Positions 1 to 10,154 of a DNA stretch of 64,000 nt are shown here, piece by piece. The notes beneath the pieces were generated by a model, which did not search any database, was not told where the DNA came from, and saw only the letters and a list, made by a program, of their open reading frames with translations. The stretch's first letter is position 1. Every line of letters begins with the position of its first letter. Source of the stretch: Candidatus Pantoea floridensis. GTDB taxonomy: Bacteria > Pseudomonadota > Gammaproteobacteria > Enterobacterales > Enterobacteriaceae. A program made the position numbers and the translations under genes. The DNA is taken from the NCBI RefSeq assembly GCF_900215435.1, contig NZ_OCMY01000001.1, positions 62,001 through 126,000 on the forward strand, written 5' to 3'.

Positions 1-7
1 TGTGCGC

Positions 8-868
8 TTAAAGCTTTTCGGCTGAGAAATGCTGGGTCGGCTTAGCAATTGCGTCCTGCGCCGCCACTAGCTGCAATTCATACTCGCCCATTTCGTGGGT
101 TTTCAGCATCACTTCATATACCGCAGCGGTGATGTGCTCAAGTGCATCCTGCAGCGACTTACCGTGCAGCAGATCGACCAGCAGCAGACCGCTGGTAAGA
201 TCGCCCACGCCCACCGGCTGACGCACACCAAAGTCCACCAGCGGACGGCTGATGTGCCAGCACTCATCGGCGGTGACCAGCAGCATTTCGAAACGGTCAC
301 TACGGCGTCCGGCGCGCGCCAGATGCTTAACCAATACCACTTTCGGGCCCACCGCGATTAATTCGCGCGCGGCAACCACCGCCTGCTCAATATTGGATAC
401 TTCATGTCCACTGAGCATTTCCAGCTCGAGCAGATTTGGCGCGATAATATCGCTCGCAGGTAAGGCCATTTTGCAATGGAATTCCGCCACGCCCGGTGCC
501 ACGATACAGCCTTTTTCCGGATGACCCATCACCGGATCGCAGAAGAACCATGCCTTCGGATTCGCCTCTTTGACCAGACGCACGATCTCCAGGATCTGTT
601 CGCCCTGCTCGGCCGAGCCTAAATAGCCACTCAGCACCGCATCACAGGTTTTTAAACGATCGACAGCAGCGATACCTTTGACGATATCCGTCAAATGCGT
701 AGCAGGCATCACGGTGCCGGTCCAGTGACCGTACTGCGTGTGATTAGAAAATTGCACGGTATTCAGCGGCCAAACGTTTGCGCCCATGCGGCGCATCGGG
801 AATTCGGCGGCGCTGTTGCCGGCGTGTCCGTAAACAACGTGAGATTGAATTGCGAGGATATTTTTCAT
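8..868 (-). CDS. pdxY: Pyridoxal kinase PdxY
   Basis: PdxY phosphorylates pyridoxal with ATP to give pyridoxal 5'-phosphate in the cytoplasmic vitamin B6 salvage pathway. The 286-residue product is a full-length ribokinase-fold (PfkB superfamily) protein. It starts [17 protein letters not shown], carries DPVMG near residue 113, and has the anion-hole/catalytic GVGD motif near residue 220. An in-frame start eight codons upstream is possible, but the conserved family N-terminus begins at 868. It lies downstream of tyrS in the same direction, as in E. coli, where pdxH, tyrS and pdxY are clustered. The tyrS terminator lies between the two genes, so part of its expression is probably read-through. 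Confidence 0.97.
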   Translation of the reverse strand: MKNILAIQSHVVYGHAGNSAAEFPMRRMGANVWPLNTVQFSNHTQYGHWTGTVMPATHLTDIVKGIAAVDRLKTCDAVLSGYLGSAEQGEQILEIVRLVKEANPKAWFFCDPVMGHPEKGCIVAPGVAEFHCKMALPASDIIAPNLLELEMLSGHEVSNIEQAVVAARELIAVGPKVVLVKHLARAGRRSDRFEMLLVTADECWHISRPLVDFGVRQPVGVGDLTSGLLLVDLLHGKSLQDALEHITAAVYEVMLKTHEMGEYELQLVAAQDAIAKPTQHFSAEKL

Positions 869-893
869 TATTGCCCTGTACTGCCTTGCCATG

Positions 894-917
894 AAAAAAG
901 GGCCGGTTGCCGGCCCT
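894..917 (-). terminator. Rho-independent terminator of tyrS
   Basis: A perfect GGGCCGG/CCGGCCC stem with a TTG loop is followed on the minus strand by a run of six T. It sits immediately after the tyrS stop codon and before pdxY. Confidence 0.85.
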
Positions 918-923
918 CAACGC

Positions 924-2198
924 TTACTGCCAGTTAATCAGGCAGTAATGTTTTTTACCGCGACGCAACAGCGTGAAGCGTCCAAACAGTTTATCGCTAT
1001 CGCTGAAGCGGTACTCAGCATCTGACTGCTTTTCACCGTTAAGTGATACCGCGTTAGAACCGATCATGGTGCGTGCCTGACCGCGTGATGGTACCAACTC
1101 TGCTGCCACCAGCGCCTGCTGCAGGTCGTCTCCCGCATTCAGCGTAATGGTTGGCATACCGTCCTGCGCCAGCTGCTCGAAGTCAGCTTCGGTCATTGCG
1201 CTCAGGCTGCCTGAGAACAGGCTTTCGGTAATACGCTGCGCCGCCGTCAAACCGCTTTCGCCATGCACCAGACGCGTCACCTGCTCGGCCAATACATATT
1301 GCGCACGCGGTGCTTTACCGCTGTTTTTATCTTCTTCTTCCAGCGCATTGATCTCTTCAATACTCATGAAGGTGAAGAATTTCAGGAAGCGATAAACGTC
1401 GGCATCCGCCGTGTTGATCCAGAATTGATAGAACTTGTACGGACTGGTTTTCTTCGCGTCCAGCCACACCGCGCCACCTTCGGTTTTGCCGAACTTAGTG
1501 CCGTCAGATTTGGTGATCAGCGGTACGGTTAACCCCCAAGCCTGCTGCTGATGCAGACGGCGCGTCAGATCGATACCTGATGTAATGTTGCCCCACTGAT
1601 CGGAACCGCCAATCTGCAGCACCACATCGTGACGCTTGTTCAGTTCGGCAAAATCATAACCCTGCAGTAGGTTGTAGGAGAACTCGGTGTACGAAATACC
1701 CTGATCTTCGCGATTCAGACGCTGTTTCACCGCTTCACGGTTGATCATCTGATTTACGGAAAAGTGCTTGCCAATGTCGCGCAGGAAGGTCAGCACATTC
1801 ATGCCGCCAAACCAGTCATAGTTGTTAGCCGCGATGGCGCTGTTATCACCGCAATCAAAACTCAGGAATGGCGCAACCTGATTGCGGATTTTATCTACCC
1901 ACTCACCCACGGTTTCCGCGGTGTTGAGTTTACGTTCTGCTGCTTTAAAGCTGGGATCGCCAATCAAGCCGGTGGCACCACCCACCAGCGCGACCGGCTT
2001 GTGTCCGGCATCCTGAAAACGCTTCAGGCAGAGCAGCGGCACCAGATGGCCCAAATGCAAGCTATCAGCGGTCGGATCGAAGCCGCAATAGAGTGCAATT
2101 GGCCCTTGCGCCAGTCGCTCTGCTAACGCTTCTTCATCCGTTACCTGGGCGACTAAGCCCCTTTCTTGCAATTGTTGTATCAGGTTACTGCTGGTCAT
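924..2198 (-). CDS. tyrS: Tyrosyl-tRNA synthetase
   Basis: TyrS charges tRNA-Tyr with tyrosine in the cytoplasm and is a class I aminoacyl-tRNA synthetase. The ATG at 2198 gives 424 residues, the same length as the E. coli enzyme. The open frame extends further upstream, but the extension is not family-like. The class I signature HLGH is at about residues 48-51 and the KMSKS-equivalent KFGKT is near residue 235. The C-terminus carries an S4-like RNA-binding region ending LINWQ. It lies between pdxH and pdxY, all on the minus strand. Confidence 0.98.
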   Translation of the reverse strand: MTSSNLIQQLQERGLVAQVTDEEALAERLAQGPIALYCGFDPTADSLHLGHLVPLLCLKRFQDAGHKPVALVGGATGLIGDPSFKAAERKLNTAETVGEWVDKIRNQVAPFLSFDCGDNSAIAANNYDWFGGMNVLTFLRDIGKHFSVNQMINREAVKQRLNREDQGISYTEFSYNLLQGYDFAELNKRHDVVLQIGGSDQWGNITSGIDLTRRLHQQQAWGLTVPLITKSDGTKFGKTEGGAVWLDAKKTSPYKFYQFWINTADADVYRFLKFFTFMSIEEINALEEEDKNSGKAPRAQYVLAEQVTRLVHGESGLTAAQRITESLFSGSLSAMTEADFEQLAQDGMPTITLNAGDDLQQALVAAELVPSRGQARTMIGSNAVSLNGEKQSDAEYRFSDSDKLFGRFTLLRRGKKHYCLINWQ

Positions 2199-2337
2199 CA
2201 CTGACTCCAAATTGATCAGACTGCACCTTGGCTGGTACACAGCTTTCCGCCGACGCGCGGAGACGAAAAAAAAGAGGGCTATAGCATAAAGCGCTGACGC
2301 CAACTGCGCCAGCGTTGAAAGGCGTTAAAACGTAGTT

Positions 2338-2994
2338 TTACGGGGCTAAGCGGTCAATCGTCCAGCCATTTTCTGTGCGCTGGTAGAGGAAGCGATCGTG
2401 CAGGCGATGTTCGCCGCCCTGCCAGAACTCCATGGTATGAAATTTAACGCGGTAACCCCCCCAGAAACTTGGCAACGGCACTTCGCCCTGCTGGAATTTC
2501 TGTTTGAGTTCGAGAAACTTGCCTTCCAGCACGCCACGTGCCGAGATGCGGCTCGATTGCTTCGACACCCAGGCGCCAATCTGACTATCGCGCGGGCGGC
2601 TACTGAAGTACTTCAGCACGTCGAGCGGCGACAGTTTTTCCACTTCACCCAGCACCATCACCTGACGTTCCAGGAAGTGCCACGGGAAGTGCAGCGAGAT
2701 GCGCGGGTTCTCAGCCAGCTGTAGCGCTTTGCGGCTGCCAAGGTTGGTGTAAAACACCATCCCTTTATCGTCGTAGTGCTTGAGTAACACAATACGCTGA
2801 TACGGCTGACCGCTGCTGTCAACGGTAGCCACCGTCATCGCCGTTGGATCGGGCAGCTGTGCAGCACAGGCCTGCTGCAACCACTGCTCAAACAGCGCCA
2901 GAGGCGTTTCTGGCAAATCTTTACGTCGCAGCCCACCGCGGGTGTATTCACGACGCAGATGGGCAATATTTTGCAAGCTGTCACTGTCGCTCAT
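2338..2994 (-). CDS. pdxH: Pyridoxamine/pyridoxine 5'-phosphate oxidase
   Basis: PdxH is an FMN-dependent oxidase that converts pyridoxine or pyridoxamine 5'-phosphate to pyridoxal 5'-phosphate, the last step of B6 synthesis and salvage. Starting at [17 protein letters not shown] it has 218 residues, identical in length to the E. coli protein. Recognisable blocks are [19 protein letters not shown] (FMN and substrate contacts), [13 protein letters not shown] and the C-terminal [13 protein letters not shown]. In-frame starts upstream would add only unconserved residues. It is upstream of tyrS and pdxY, so three B6-related or translation genes run together. Confidence 0.97.
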   Translation of the reverse strand: MSDSDSLQNIAHLRREYTRGGLRRKDLPETPLALFEQWLQQACAAQLPDPTAMTVATVDSSGQPYQRIVLLKHYDDKGMVFYTNLGSRKALQLAENPRISLHFPWHFLERQVMVLGEVEKLSPLDVLKYFSSRPRDSQIGAWVSKQSSRISARGVLEGKFLELKQKFQQGEVPLPSFWGGYRVKFHTMEFWQGGEHRLHDRFLYQRTENGWTIDRLAP

Positions 2995-3016
2995 GCTGTT
3001 TCTCATTCTCTGACGT

Positions 3017-3346
3017 TTACTTAACGGACGTATCCGCGTTCTGCAATGCACAATCATTAATCACGATTTTGTTGTTACGTTCAACAAAAGCGCTATCGCC
3101 TTTTGACCAGAAGACGTAGGTGCCATCACTGTAGCGCGCGCCGGATGCGGCTTCGGTTTGTGTCAGCGTCAGCGGTTTGCCATCAAGAATAAAGCTTACC
3201 TGCTGCTTTGCGTTATCTTGCGTGACCGTCAGCGGCAGCGTGCCGCACTGGTAATGCAACTGCTGCGGCGTTTGCTCTGGTTTATGCAGCATGCCGCAAC
3301 CGCTTAATATCGCAATGCTCGTCAGCACTATCACCCTTTTTTTCAT
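3017..3346 (-). CDS. mliC: Membrane-bound inhibitor of C-type lysozyme
   Basis: MliC (YdhA) is a periplasm-facing lipoprotein that inhibits C-type lysozyme and so protects peptidoglycan from host lysozyme. The 109-residue protein has a lipobox, ILSGC, at about residues 14-18. The mature region contains YQCG, the MliC-type [16 protein letters not shown] block that carries the lysozyme active-site-blocking residues, and a C-terminal Cys for a disulfide. The ATG at 3346 is chosen over the GTG two codons upstream because AGAGG lies five bases before it. It lies between anmK and pdxH, as in E. coli. Confidence 0.93.
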   Translation of the reverse strand: MKKRVIVLTSIAILSGCGMLHKPEQTPQQLHYQCGTLPLTVTQDNAKQQVSFILDGKPLTLTQTEAASGARYSDGTYVFWSKGDSAFVERNNKIVINDCALQNADTSVK

Positions 3347-3355
3347 GTTCACCTC

Positions 3356-4477
3356 TTAACGTATTGGTCGGGCATTGGCCGGATAAATCGCGCCCAATAC
3401 ACTCATTTGTTGTGCGCCGGTTACTGCCGGCAAGTTGCCCGGTAAACCATTCAGCGTGCGAAACGCCAGCCAGGCAAATGCTAATGCTTCCATATCATCA
3501 CCGCGAATGCCCGCTTCGTCGGTGCTACCCACTTCAGTGCCTGGCAGGTGCGCTGAGAGACGCGCCATCAGCAGAGGGTTCCGACCGCCGCCGCCGCATA
3601 CCATCAAACGGTCACAGCCGTGATTAAGTTGCACCTGTTGCGCAATGGTCAGAGCCGTGAGTTCACTGAGTGTGGCCTGTACGTCCTGAGGAGCCAGCGC
3701 CGGAAAACGCTGCAATTGCTGTTCGATCCAACCGAGATTGAAGTATTCACGCCCGGTACTTTTCGGCGGCGGCAATGCAAACCAGGGATCGCTCAGCATC
3801 AACTCCAGTAGTGCAGGAACCACCTGACCGCTACGCGCCCAGGCCGCATCTTTATCATAAGGCAGGCCTTTATTGCGCCAAATCCATGCATCAAGCAGCA
3901 TATTGCCAGGACCGGTGTCAAAGCCGCGTACCGGTTGCCCGGGGATCAGCAGGGAGAGATTCGCGATGCCACCAATATTCAGCACCATGCGGCGCTCTAC
4001 GCTATCCATTAGCAGCGCCTGATGAAAGGCCGGTACCAGCGGCGCGCCCTGCCCACCCAGCGCCATGTCACGACGGCGAAAATCACCAATCACCGTAACC
4101 CCGGTGGCGGCGACAATCTGATTGTTATCCCCAATTTGCAGGGTATTCGGCGCATCGCTTTGCGGCTCATGCCATACCGTTTGCCCGTGACAACCAATCG
4201 CCATGATGTCGCTGGCCTCGAGCGATTGTTGCTTCATCAGCGTCAACACTGCGTCGGCGAACAGCTTGCCTAAACGCGTATCGAGTTGCCCAAGTTGCGA
4301 TAGCGTGAGCGTTTGTCCCTGGCAAATCGCCAACACCTGCTGCCGTATGTCCTGCGGTATGGGATGGCAGTAGCTGGCCTGCTGCGCCACCATCTGGCCA
4401 TCAATCGCTGCCAGCACCACGTCTACACCATCAAGGCTGGTTCCAGACATCACGCCGATATAGCGTCCTGATTTCAT
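3356..4477 (-). CDS. anmK: Anhydro-N-acetylmuramic acid kinase
   Basis: AnmK cleaves and phosphorylates 1,6-anhydro-MurNAc to MurNAc 6-phosphate using ATP, a step in recycling cell-wall sugars. The 373-residue protein begins [20 protein letters not shown], the phosphate-binding motif of the family, and contains [19 protein letters not shown] and [13 protein letters not shown] glycine-rich CGGGGRNP segment near residue 295 forms part of the nucleotide site. E. coli AnmK has 369 residues. It is followed closely by mliC, so two peptidoglycan-related genes probably share a transcript. Confidence 0.97.
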   Translation of the reverse strand: MKSGRYIGVMSGTSLDGVDVVLAAIDGQMVAQQASYCHPIPQDIRQQVLAICQGQTLTLSQLGQLDTRLGKLFADAVLTLMKQQSLEASDIMAIGCHGQTVWHEPQSDAPNTLQIGDNNQIVAATGVTVIGDFRRRDMALGGQGAPLVPAFHQALLMDSVERRMVLNIGGIANLSLLIPGQPVRGFDTGPGNMLLDAWIWRNKGLPYDKDAAWARSGQVVPALLELMLSDPWFALPPPKSTGREYFNLGWIEQQLQRFPALAPQDVQATLSELTALTIAQQVQLNHGCDRLMVCGGGGRNPLLMARLSAHLPGTEVGSTDEAGIRGDDMEALAFAWLAFRTLNGLPGNLPAVTGAQQMSVLGAIYPANARPIR

Positions 4478-4750
4478 CGCGGTTCACTCCCTTAACATCA
4501 TCTGGGTTAAGCCTGGCAAATTACACAGGCTAATTCTATGATAAAATTCCGCTTTTCAGCGTCACTGCGCCATCTATTCCAGCGAAGAAATATTTTCGTC
4601 ATGTAATTGAATTTTTGTTGAGGGGAGATGGTCTATGCTTCGCCCAGCCGCGTTTTGTTCGGACTTAGCGTCAATTACTAGCTTTCTGTCTTATACTCTT
4701 TGCAGTACAGGATGAGAACATGGTGTTATTTTGCATTAAGGAGCGTTCTG

Positions 4751-5218
4751 ATGATTAAGCGTTATGTAGCCGTGGCATTAGCCGGCTTAACTCTGGCAGG
4801 TTGTGCCAACAACGACACCCTCTCCGGGGACGTTTACAGTGCCAACGAAGCCAAACAAGTACAAAGTGTTTCTTACGGTACGCTGGTATCGGTTCGTCCG
4901 GTAAAAATCCAGGGTGGCGATGAGAACAATGTGATTGGCGCGATTGGTGGTGCGGTACTGGGTGGATTCCTCGGTAACACCATTGGTGGCGGTGCGGGAC
5001 GCAGTCTGGCGACTGCGGGCGGTGCAGTACTCGGTGGCGTAGCCGGTCAGGGCGTTCAGGGTGCAGTCAACAAATCTGACGGTGTTGAGCTGGAGATCCG
5101 CAAGGATGATGGCAACACCATCATGGTGGTTCAGAAGCAGGCCGCCAGCCGTTACTCGGTGGGTCAGCGCGTTGTGATGGCCTCCAACGGCAGCCAGGTT
5201 ACCGTTTCTCCGCGTTAA
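4751..5218 (+). CDS. slyB: Outer membrane lipoprotein SlyB
   Basis: SlyB is a small outer-membrane lipoprotein of the 17 kDa antigen/glycine-zipper family that supports outer-membrane integrity under PhoPQ-type stress. The ATG at 4751, with AAGGAG upstream, gives 155 residues, exactly the E. coli length. The signal peptide ends in the lipobox LAGC at about residues 15-18. A glycine-zipper stretch (IGAIGGAVLGGFLG and repeats) spans about residues 60-105. It is convergent with slyA. I looked for a PhoP box in the 273 bases upstream and could not place one convincingly. Confidence 0.97.
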   Translation: MIKRYVAVALAGLTLAGCANNDTLSGDVYSANEAKQVQSVSYGTLVSVRPVKIQGGDENNVIGAIGGAVLGGFLGNTIGGGAGRSLATAGGAVLGGVAGQGVQGAVNKSDGVELEIRKDDGNTIMVVQKQAASRYSVGQRVVMASNGSQVTVSPR

Positions 5219-5230
5219 GCAGGCAGATAA

Positions 5231-5262
5231 AAAAAACCGACGCTGGGCGTCGGTTTTTTTAT
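5231..5262. terminator. Bidirectional terminator between slyB and slyA
   Basis: CCGACGC-TGG-GCGTCGG is flanked by six or more A on the left and seven T on the right, so it can stop transcription from both convergent genes. The slyA stop codon lies within the T-run. Confidence 0.88.
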
Positions 5263-5696
5263 TTCTCGCGGTTGTGAAATTCGAGAATGTTTTTTTCCAG
5301 TCGCGCAATCAGCGTCACCATCTGATTGATCTCCTCCAGGCTGATACCGGAGAGAATGTCATCGCGCGTCGCATCAATCACATTTTCGACCTGTTCAATG
5401 ATAGGCTCAGCCTGCTTGGTCAGTTTGATACGCTTAGCACGGCGATCGTTGGCACAGGTAGCGCGCGTAATTAACCCCTTTTCTTCCAGCTGATCCAGCG
5501 TGCGCACCAGCGAAGGTTGCTCAATGCCAATCGCCTTTGCCAGCTGAATTTGCGACTGTTCTGGTGGAAGTTGATGAATGTTGTGTAACGTTACCCAGTG
5601 TGTTTGAGTCAACTCGAGCGGTTTCAAACGCTGATCGATTAACGCGCGCCAAATGCGCACTAAGCGAGATAGATCGGTTCCCAAGGGCGTATCCAT
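5259..5696 (-). CDS. slyA: MarR-family transcriptional regulator SlyA
   Basis: SlyA is a dimeric winged-helix DNA-binding protein that often counteracts H-NS silencing at envelope and virulence genes. The 145-residue protein has the family core: [20 protein letters not shown] at the N-terminus, the recognition-helix region [20 protein letters not shown] at about residues 57-76, and the wing [11 protein letters not shown]. coli SlyA has 144 residues. The far N-terminus (MDTPLGTDL) differs slightly, as expected between genera. A near-consensus SlyA site lies 16 bases upstream, suggesting autoregulation. The divergent ydhIJK operon is SlyA-linked in E. coli. Confidence 0.97.
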   Translation of the reverse strand: MDTPLGTDLSRLVRIWRALIDQRLKPLELTQTHWVTLHNIHQLPPEQSQIQLAKAIGIEQPSLVRTLDQLEEKGLITRATCANDRRAKRIKLTKQAEPIIEQVENVIDATRDDILSGISLEEINQMVTLIARLEKNILEFHNREK

Positions 5697-5711
5697 TGCA
5701 TCTCCTTATAA

Positions 5712-5723
5712 TTAGCTTGCTAG
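5712..5723 (-). promoter_or_regulatory. Probable SlyA autoregulatory operator
   Basis: TTAGCTTGCTAG reads CTAGCAAGCTAA on the minus strand, eleven of twelve bases of the published SlyA consensus TTAGCAAGCTAA. It starts 16 bases upstream of the slyA start codon, where binding would block transcription. Confidence 0.7.
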
Positions 5724-5847
5724 CTATTAAGCCAGATTTTACACTATTCTGCGAGTTTACTGGGCAAATTACAAATCCCACCCCGGACGATACGCTTGCT
5801 GTCTAGACTCTATTGAGATGATTCCCGGTCAAAAAGGATGATGACAC

Positions 5848-6084
5848 GTGTCCCTAACCGCTTTTTCCACCAGCGCACCGCTAACCGATCTGGTTTTCGG
5901 CGCCTCGCTATTTTTTCCACCGCTGTTTAAAGCGGTACTGCTCGGTTTCTTTTTCTGGCTGCTGATCCACCCGCTATTGCGTGGCTGGATGTACTCCGGC
6001 GATGTCTGGCATCCCACGTTAATGGATCTTTCCCTCTTTGTACTTTGCGTTGCGAGCGCATTGTGGTTACTGAGCCTCGGATAA
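5848..6084 (+). CDS. ydhI: DUF1656 inner-membrane protein YdhI
   Basis: A 78-residue DUF1656 protein with two predicted membrane helices (about residues 20-45 and 57-76). Such proteins accompany HlyD-type adaptors and FUSC-type pumps of the AaeAB class; their own role is unclear. The start is GTG at 5848, giving [18 protein letters not shown], with AAGGATG about nine bases upstream. It is followed after six bases by ydhJ and then ydhK, forming a three-gene efflux operon divergent from slyA. Confidence 0.9.
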   Translation: MSLTAFSTSAPLTDLVFGASLFFPPLFKAVLLGFFFWLLIHPLLRGWMYSGDVWHPTLMDLSLFVLCVASALWLLSLG

Positions 6085-6090
6085 ATCACT

Positions 6091-6948
6091 ATGAAATTCA
6101 ACCCTTTTAAATACTTTTCAACCGTAGTGATCTTTGCACTGGCTTTACTCGCGGGATGGTGGATGTGGAATTACTACATGCAATCGCCGTGGACGCGCGA
6201 CGGCAAAGTGCGCGCCGAACTGGTTGATATCACGCCCGAAGTTTCAGGACGCATTGTGGCGCTTGAGGTGCGAGATAATCAGTTTGTGCACAAAGGCGAC
6301 ACGCTGCTCAAGCTCGATCCCGTGCCATGGCAGATTGCCGAGGCGAACGCCGAAGCGCAACTGGCTAAAGCGCAGGCCGATCTCGCCAAGGCGCAGCATG
6401 AAGCTAATCGCCGTGCGAGCCTGCCGCGCAATGTGATTTCAGCGGAGGATATGGACGCATCGCGCTTAACTGCCAATGCGGCGGCAGCCACAGCGAAAGC
6501 TGCGCAGGCCAGTCTCAATCAGGCGCGCTGGAACCTCGATCAAACGACCATCACCGCGCCCACCGATGGCTGGATCAGCAACCTGACGCTGCGCACCGGC
6601 AACTATGCCAGCGCCGGCACGCCGCTGTTCGCATTAGTCGATAGCCACTCTTATTACGTGATGGGTTATTTCGAAGAGACTAAATTGCGTCACATCCAAC
6701 CCGGCGCGGCGGCAAACATTGTGTTGTACAGCAACGGTGCACGCTTAAAAGGCCAGGTGGAAAGTATTGGCCGTGCGATTTATGACCAGAGCGTCGCCAG
6801 CGATGGTGGCCTGGTGCCCGATATTAAGCCCAACGTGCCCTGGGTGCGTCTGGCGCAGCGCGTGCCGGTACGTATTCGTTTGGACGCGCTGCCGGATGGC
6901 ATGGCGCTGGTCGCAGGCACCACCTGCACCATTTCTATTGCCCACTGA
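6091..6948 (+). CDS. ydhJ: HlyD/MFP-family periplasmic adaptor YdhJ
   Basis: A membrane-fusion (adaptor) protein likely to join the inner-membrane YdhK pump to an outer-membrane channel. It has 285 residues, equal to E. coli YdhJ. One N-terminal membrane helix (about residues 10-30) precedes a lipoyl half ([18 protein letters not shown]). Next come a coiled-coil hairpin rich in Ala, Gln and Lys (about residues 75-145), a second lipoyl half ([13 protein letters not shown]) and a beta-barrel. It resembles AaeA, which exports aromatic carboxylic acids; the substrate here is unknown. Tight spacing to ydhI and ydhK indicates one transcript. Confidence 0.93.
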   Translation: MKFNPFKYFSTVVIFALALLAGWWMWNYYMQSPWTRDGKVRAELVDITPEVSGRIVALEVRDNQFVHKGDTLLKLDPVPWQIAEANAEAQLAKAQADLAKAQHEANRRASLPRNVISAEDMDASRLTANAAAATAKAAQASLNQARWNLDQTTITAPTDGWISNLTLRTGNYASAGTPLFALVDSHSYYVMGYFEETKLRHIQPGAAANIVLYSNGARLKGQVESIGRAIYDQSVASDGGLVPDIKPNVPWVRLAQRVPVRIRLDALPDGMALVAGTTCTISIAH

Positions 6949-6955
6949 GGCCGCG

Positions 6956-8956
6956 ATGAATTTTCAGTGGCTGGCCTGGCAAAATTTACCCTGGATAAAA
7001 GCAACCGGTGGCGAGTGGCGCTACGCGTTGCGCAACGCTATTGCGATGTGCCTGGCATTGACCATCGCCTATGCGCTGCAACTTGACGAGCCTTATTGGG
7101 CGATGACCTCGGCGGCGGTAGTGAGTTTCCCCACCGTTGGCGGTGCGATCAGTAAAAGTTTGGGACGTATTGTCGGCAGCCTGCTTGGTGCCTCAGCGGC
7201 GTTGTTGATTGCCGGGCATACACTAAACGAACCCTGGCTATTTGCCTTTTTCATGGCCGGCTGGCTGGCATTTTGCACCTGGATTGCCAATCACTACCAA
7301 AATAACGTCGCTTATGCGTTCTCGCTGGCGGGCTACACCGCCGCTATTATTGCCTTTAGCAGCGTAAATATCACCGACGTGACCCAGCTGTGGGATATCG
7401 CCCAGGCGCGTGTCTGTGAAGTCATCTCAGGCATTCTGTGCGCCGGACTCATGATGATGATTCTGCCCAGCACGTCTGATGGCAGCGCACTGATGAGTTC
7501 GCTGCGCCAGATGCATGCGCGCCTGCTGGATCATGCGGTGCTGCTATTGCAGCAGGGCAGCACCGATAACGTCCGTACCGCGCATGAGAATGTCATCAGT
7601 CAGATTTTGACGATGAACCTGCTGCGTATCCAGGCATTCTGGAGTCATTACCGCTTCCGCCGGCAGAACAACGTGCTGAACTATGTGCTTCATCAGCAAC
7701 TGCGACTTACCAGCGTCCTTTCCAGTCTGCGCCGGATGCTGCTGAACTGGCCCGATGCGCCACCGGAACTCTACAATGCGATGTCTCAGCTGTTGCAAGA
7801 GCTCGCCGCACCGCAGTGTGATAAGTACCGGCTGGCGCTGATCCTGCGCGGCATTACGCCGCCCGCGACCGGCGATTTTCGCCAGCGCGCCTTTGTACAG
7901 CGCCTGCGCTATTTCTGCTGGGTATACCTCAATGTAAATCGCTGGATTCGTTTGATTGAACGCGCCGACGCTGATACCCGCTTCCAGCCGCCATATGCCC
8001 CTTCGCTGGCGCGCGAGAGTGACAGCGCAGAAGCCGGCTGGAGCGCATTACGCACTTTTAGCGTGATCATGCTCGGCTGTGCCTTTTGGATCATCACCCA
8101 GTGGGATTCAGGCGCTGCCGCGCTAACGCTGACGGCGATTGCTTGCGTGCTCTACTCCTCCGCGCCTTCGCCGAGTGGTAGCGTATCGCTTCTGCTGAAA
8201 ACCTTGCTATGGCTATCCGTGTTTAGCTTTGTGCTGCAGTTTGGCCTGATGGTACAGATTAGCGCGCTGTGGCAATTTTTACTGGTGCTCTTCCCGCTGC
8301 TCATCACTTTGCAGTTATTCAAATTGCAGCAGAAGAAGCGCGCAGGCATGTGGGGGCAATTTATTGTTTTTATGGGATCGTTTATTGCCGTTACCAATCC
8401 GCCGGATTGGGATTTTCAAAGCTTCCTGAATGATAATCTGGCCAAAGTGTGCGGGGTATTATTAGCGTGGTTAGCCTTTCAGGTATTGCGTCCCAGTTCC
8501 GATGCACGCCGCAGCCGTCGCCATATTCGCGCCCTGCGTCATGCCTTCCTCGATCAGTTACGTCGCCATCCACGGCTGAGTGAAAGCCATTTTGAATCGC
8601 AGATTTATCACCACATTAGTCAGCTAAGCAGTAGCCGCGATGAGCAGGCACGAGTCTGGCTGTTGCGCTGGGGCGTGGTGCTGCTGAACTGTTCGCACAT
8701 TGTCTGGCAACTCCGCGAATGGCAGCCCGCATCCGCGACCTTAACTCAGATGCGCGATAGCGGCCTGCAGGATTTACAGCGCATTATGAGCCTGCGTGGC
8801 GTACATCACACTGCGTTACAAGCCACGCTGGATGAGTTGGAAACGATGATTAATCAGCTTCAACGGCAGCCGGAGAGCGAAGCCAACACTCTGGCCGGTA
8901 TTTTGTGGCGGCTGCGCTGTTCACTTGCACAGTTAGCGCAGGCAGTACCGGATTGA
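6956..8956 (+). CDS. ydhK: FUSC/AaeB-type efflux pump YdhK
   Basis: A 666-residue inner-membrane transporter of the aromatic acid exporter (FUSC) family, E. coli YdhK being 670. The start is taken at ATG 6956 ([16 protein letters not shown]), seven bases after ydhJ; the longer open frame overlaps ydhJ and is not family-like. It has two repeats of a membrane bundle (about residues 20-170 and 360-505), each followed by a soluble helical region, the usual FUSC layout. The conserved entry motif [16 protein letters not shown] is near residue 45. With YdhI and YdhJ it probably forms a drug or weak-acid efflux unit. Confidence 0.92.
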   Translation: MNFQWLAWQNLPWIKATGGEWRYALRNAIAMCLALTIAYALQLDEPYWAMTSAAVVSFPTVGGAISKSLGRIVGSLLGASAALLIAGHTLNEPWLFAFFMAGWLAFCTWIANHYQNNVAYAFSLAGYTAAIIAFSSVNITDVTQLWDIAQARVCEVISGILCAGLMMMILPSTSDGSALMSSLRQMHARLLDHAVLLLQQGSTDNVRTAHENVISQILTMNLLRIQAFWSHYRFRRQNNVLNYVLHQQLRLTSVLSSLRRMLLNWPDAPPELYNAMSQLLQELAAPQCDKYRLALILRGITPPATGDFRQRAFVQRLRYFCWVYLNVNRWIRLIERADADTRFQPPYAPSLARESDSAEAGWSALRTFSVIMLGCAFWIITQWDSGAAALTLTAIACVLYSSAPSPSGSVSLLLKTLLWLSVFSFVLQFGLMVQISALWQFLLVLFPLLITLQLFKLQQKKRAGMWGQFIVFMGSFIAVTNPPDWDFQSFLNDNLAKVCGVLLAWLAFQVLRPSSDARRSRRHIRALRHAFLDQLRRHPRLSESHFESQIYHHISQLSSSRDEQARVWLLRWGVVLLNCSHIVWQLREWQPASATLTQMRDSGLQDLQRIMSLRGVHHTALQATLDELETMINQLQRQPESEANTLAGILWRLRCSLAQLAQAVPD

Positions 8957-9424
8957 TCACTGGCAATACTGGCTGATTTGACGGTTGAAATCGTCCTGCA
9001 ACTGTTGCAGCGATTTCTGACCTTCAAACCGGGTTTTATCCTGTTCGGACATGGGCTCGATCACCAGCGCCCTCTCTTCAGAAGAGTAGATAAAACGTCG
9101 ATTCAGCGTGCTCCCCGTGAAACTTTTACCCTCAATGGCACCACAAACTACCGTCATTGCATGACGATACGTTTCACTGCGGACAAAATTGGTTTCGGTG
9201 GCGCTACGAAATACATTTTCACAGCCCTGGGCTTTTAGACGCTCAACGGTGTGCTGAGTCAACCATTCGCGACCGCGGGCAATATTTTCACAGCTGCTGC
9301 GTAGCGGATTAGTATCGATGGTGCGCTGCAATTGCCGGCTGGCATCCAGACGCAGCTGCGTGTCATTCGGCTGATCGCAGCCTACCAACAATAAACATAA
9401 CAGCATCATCCCACGCGTTTTCAT
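8957..9424 (-). CDS. Putative lipoprotein of unknown function
   Basis: I do not recognise this gene. The ATG at 9424 gives 155 residues beginning MKTRGMMLLCLLLVGCDQPN, a clear lipoprotein signal with lipobox LVGC and a +2 Asp. The +2 Asp would favour retention in the inner membrane by the Lol rule. The mature part is hydrophilic and mostly helical in appearance. It has four Cys after the lipidated one, including SSCENIARGREWL, AQGCENV, VVCGAIEG and the terminal ISQYCQ, so two disulfides are possible in the periplasm. Its stop codon abuts that of ydhK with no gap. E. coli has no gene here. It may share a transcript with sodC upstream, another periplasmic disulfide protein. Confidence 0.75.
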   Translation of the reverse strand: MKTRGMMLLCLLLVGCDQPNDTQLRLDASRQLQRTIDTNPLRSSCENIARGREWLTQHTVERLKAQGCENVFRSATETNFVRSETYRHAMTVVCGAIEGKSFTGSTLNRRFIYSSEERALVIEPMSEQDKTRFEGQKSLQQLQDDFNRQISQYCQ

Positions 9425-9554
9425 TCCTGCCCCTGCACGTTTTATTCCTGAATCAATATCATAGGACGGAAAAAACGCAGAGAGTAGCAACAAAATGGGT
9501 CAACTTTTTTCAGGCGCGGTTAATGAGGGCGACAAGGCGCTGCCGCCCCAGCCG

Positions 9555-10073
9555 TTAAATGACGCCGCAGGCGAAACGTGCCCCGCCGCCGCCGAGCGGT
9601 TGCGGATGGTCGGCATGATTATCACCGCCAACGTGCACCATTAACGCTTTACCTTTGATTTCACTGAGAGATTTGATGCGTGGCGCAACCACGGGATAAT
9701 CCGCTTTGCCATCATCCGTGACGAACAGCGCGGGCAGATCGCCCAGATGCCCATCAGCATACGGCCCAAGATGTTTGCCGCTGTTTTGCGGATCGAGGTG
9801 TCCTCCCGCCGCGCCAGCCGCTACCGTTTTGCCATCGGACTCACCCGGTTCACAGCTACCTTTAGCGTGCACATGGAAACCATGAATGCCCGGCTTCAGA
9901 CCGGTTAAGGCGGGCGTAAATTGCAGACCATAGGGTGTTTCGCTAATGGTGACTTTACCTATGGCCGCGCCAATGCCTTGCGCCGTGGTTTGATGCAGCG
10001 TGACTTCTTCAGAGGCAGCTTGCGCGCCAGCGGCGCAGGCCAGAGCAAGCATAACAATCAGGGTTTTCTTCAT
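9555..10073 (-). CDS. sodC: Periplasmic Cu,Zn superoxide dismutase
   Basis: SodC disproportionates superoxide in the periplasm. The 172-residue precursor has a Sec signal peptide ending near AQA (residue 19). The mature protein keeps the metal ligands: HGFHVHAKGSC (copper His pair and disulfide Cys), GGHLDPQ (bridging His), GHLGDLPAL (zinc His and Asp) and MVHVGGDNHAD (copper His), plus GGGGARFACGVI at the end with the second disulfide Cys. A His in GGDNHADHPQ replaces residues usual in E. coli and is not a known ligand. It lies between ydhF and the unknown lipoprotein on the minus strand. Confidence 0.97.
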   Translation of the reverse strand: MKKTLIVMLALACAAGAQAASEEVTLHQTTAQGIGAAIGKVTISETPYGLQFTPALTGLKPGIHGFHVHAKGSCEPGESDGKTVAAGAAGGHLDPQNSGKHLGPYADGHLGDLPALFVTDDGKADYPVVAPRIKSLSEIKGKALMVHVGGDNHADHPQPLGGGGARFACGVI

Positions 10074-10154
10074 AACGTCTCCTTACGGTTGAGATACTCA
10101 CTAAGCCTGGACCGCTTTCATCCAGGCTGCCGTAATTTGACGCAGTTTTACGCT

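Noticed and set aside
4478..4750. Possible PhoP box upstream of slyB
   Set aside because: No pair of GTTTA-type half-sites at the required spacing could be placed.
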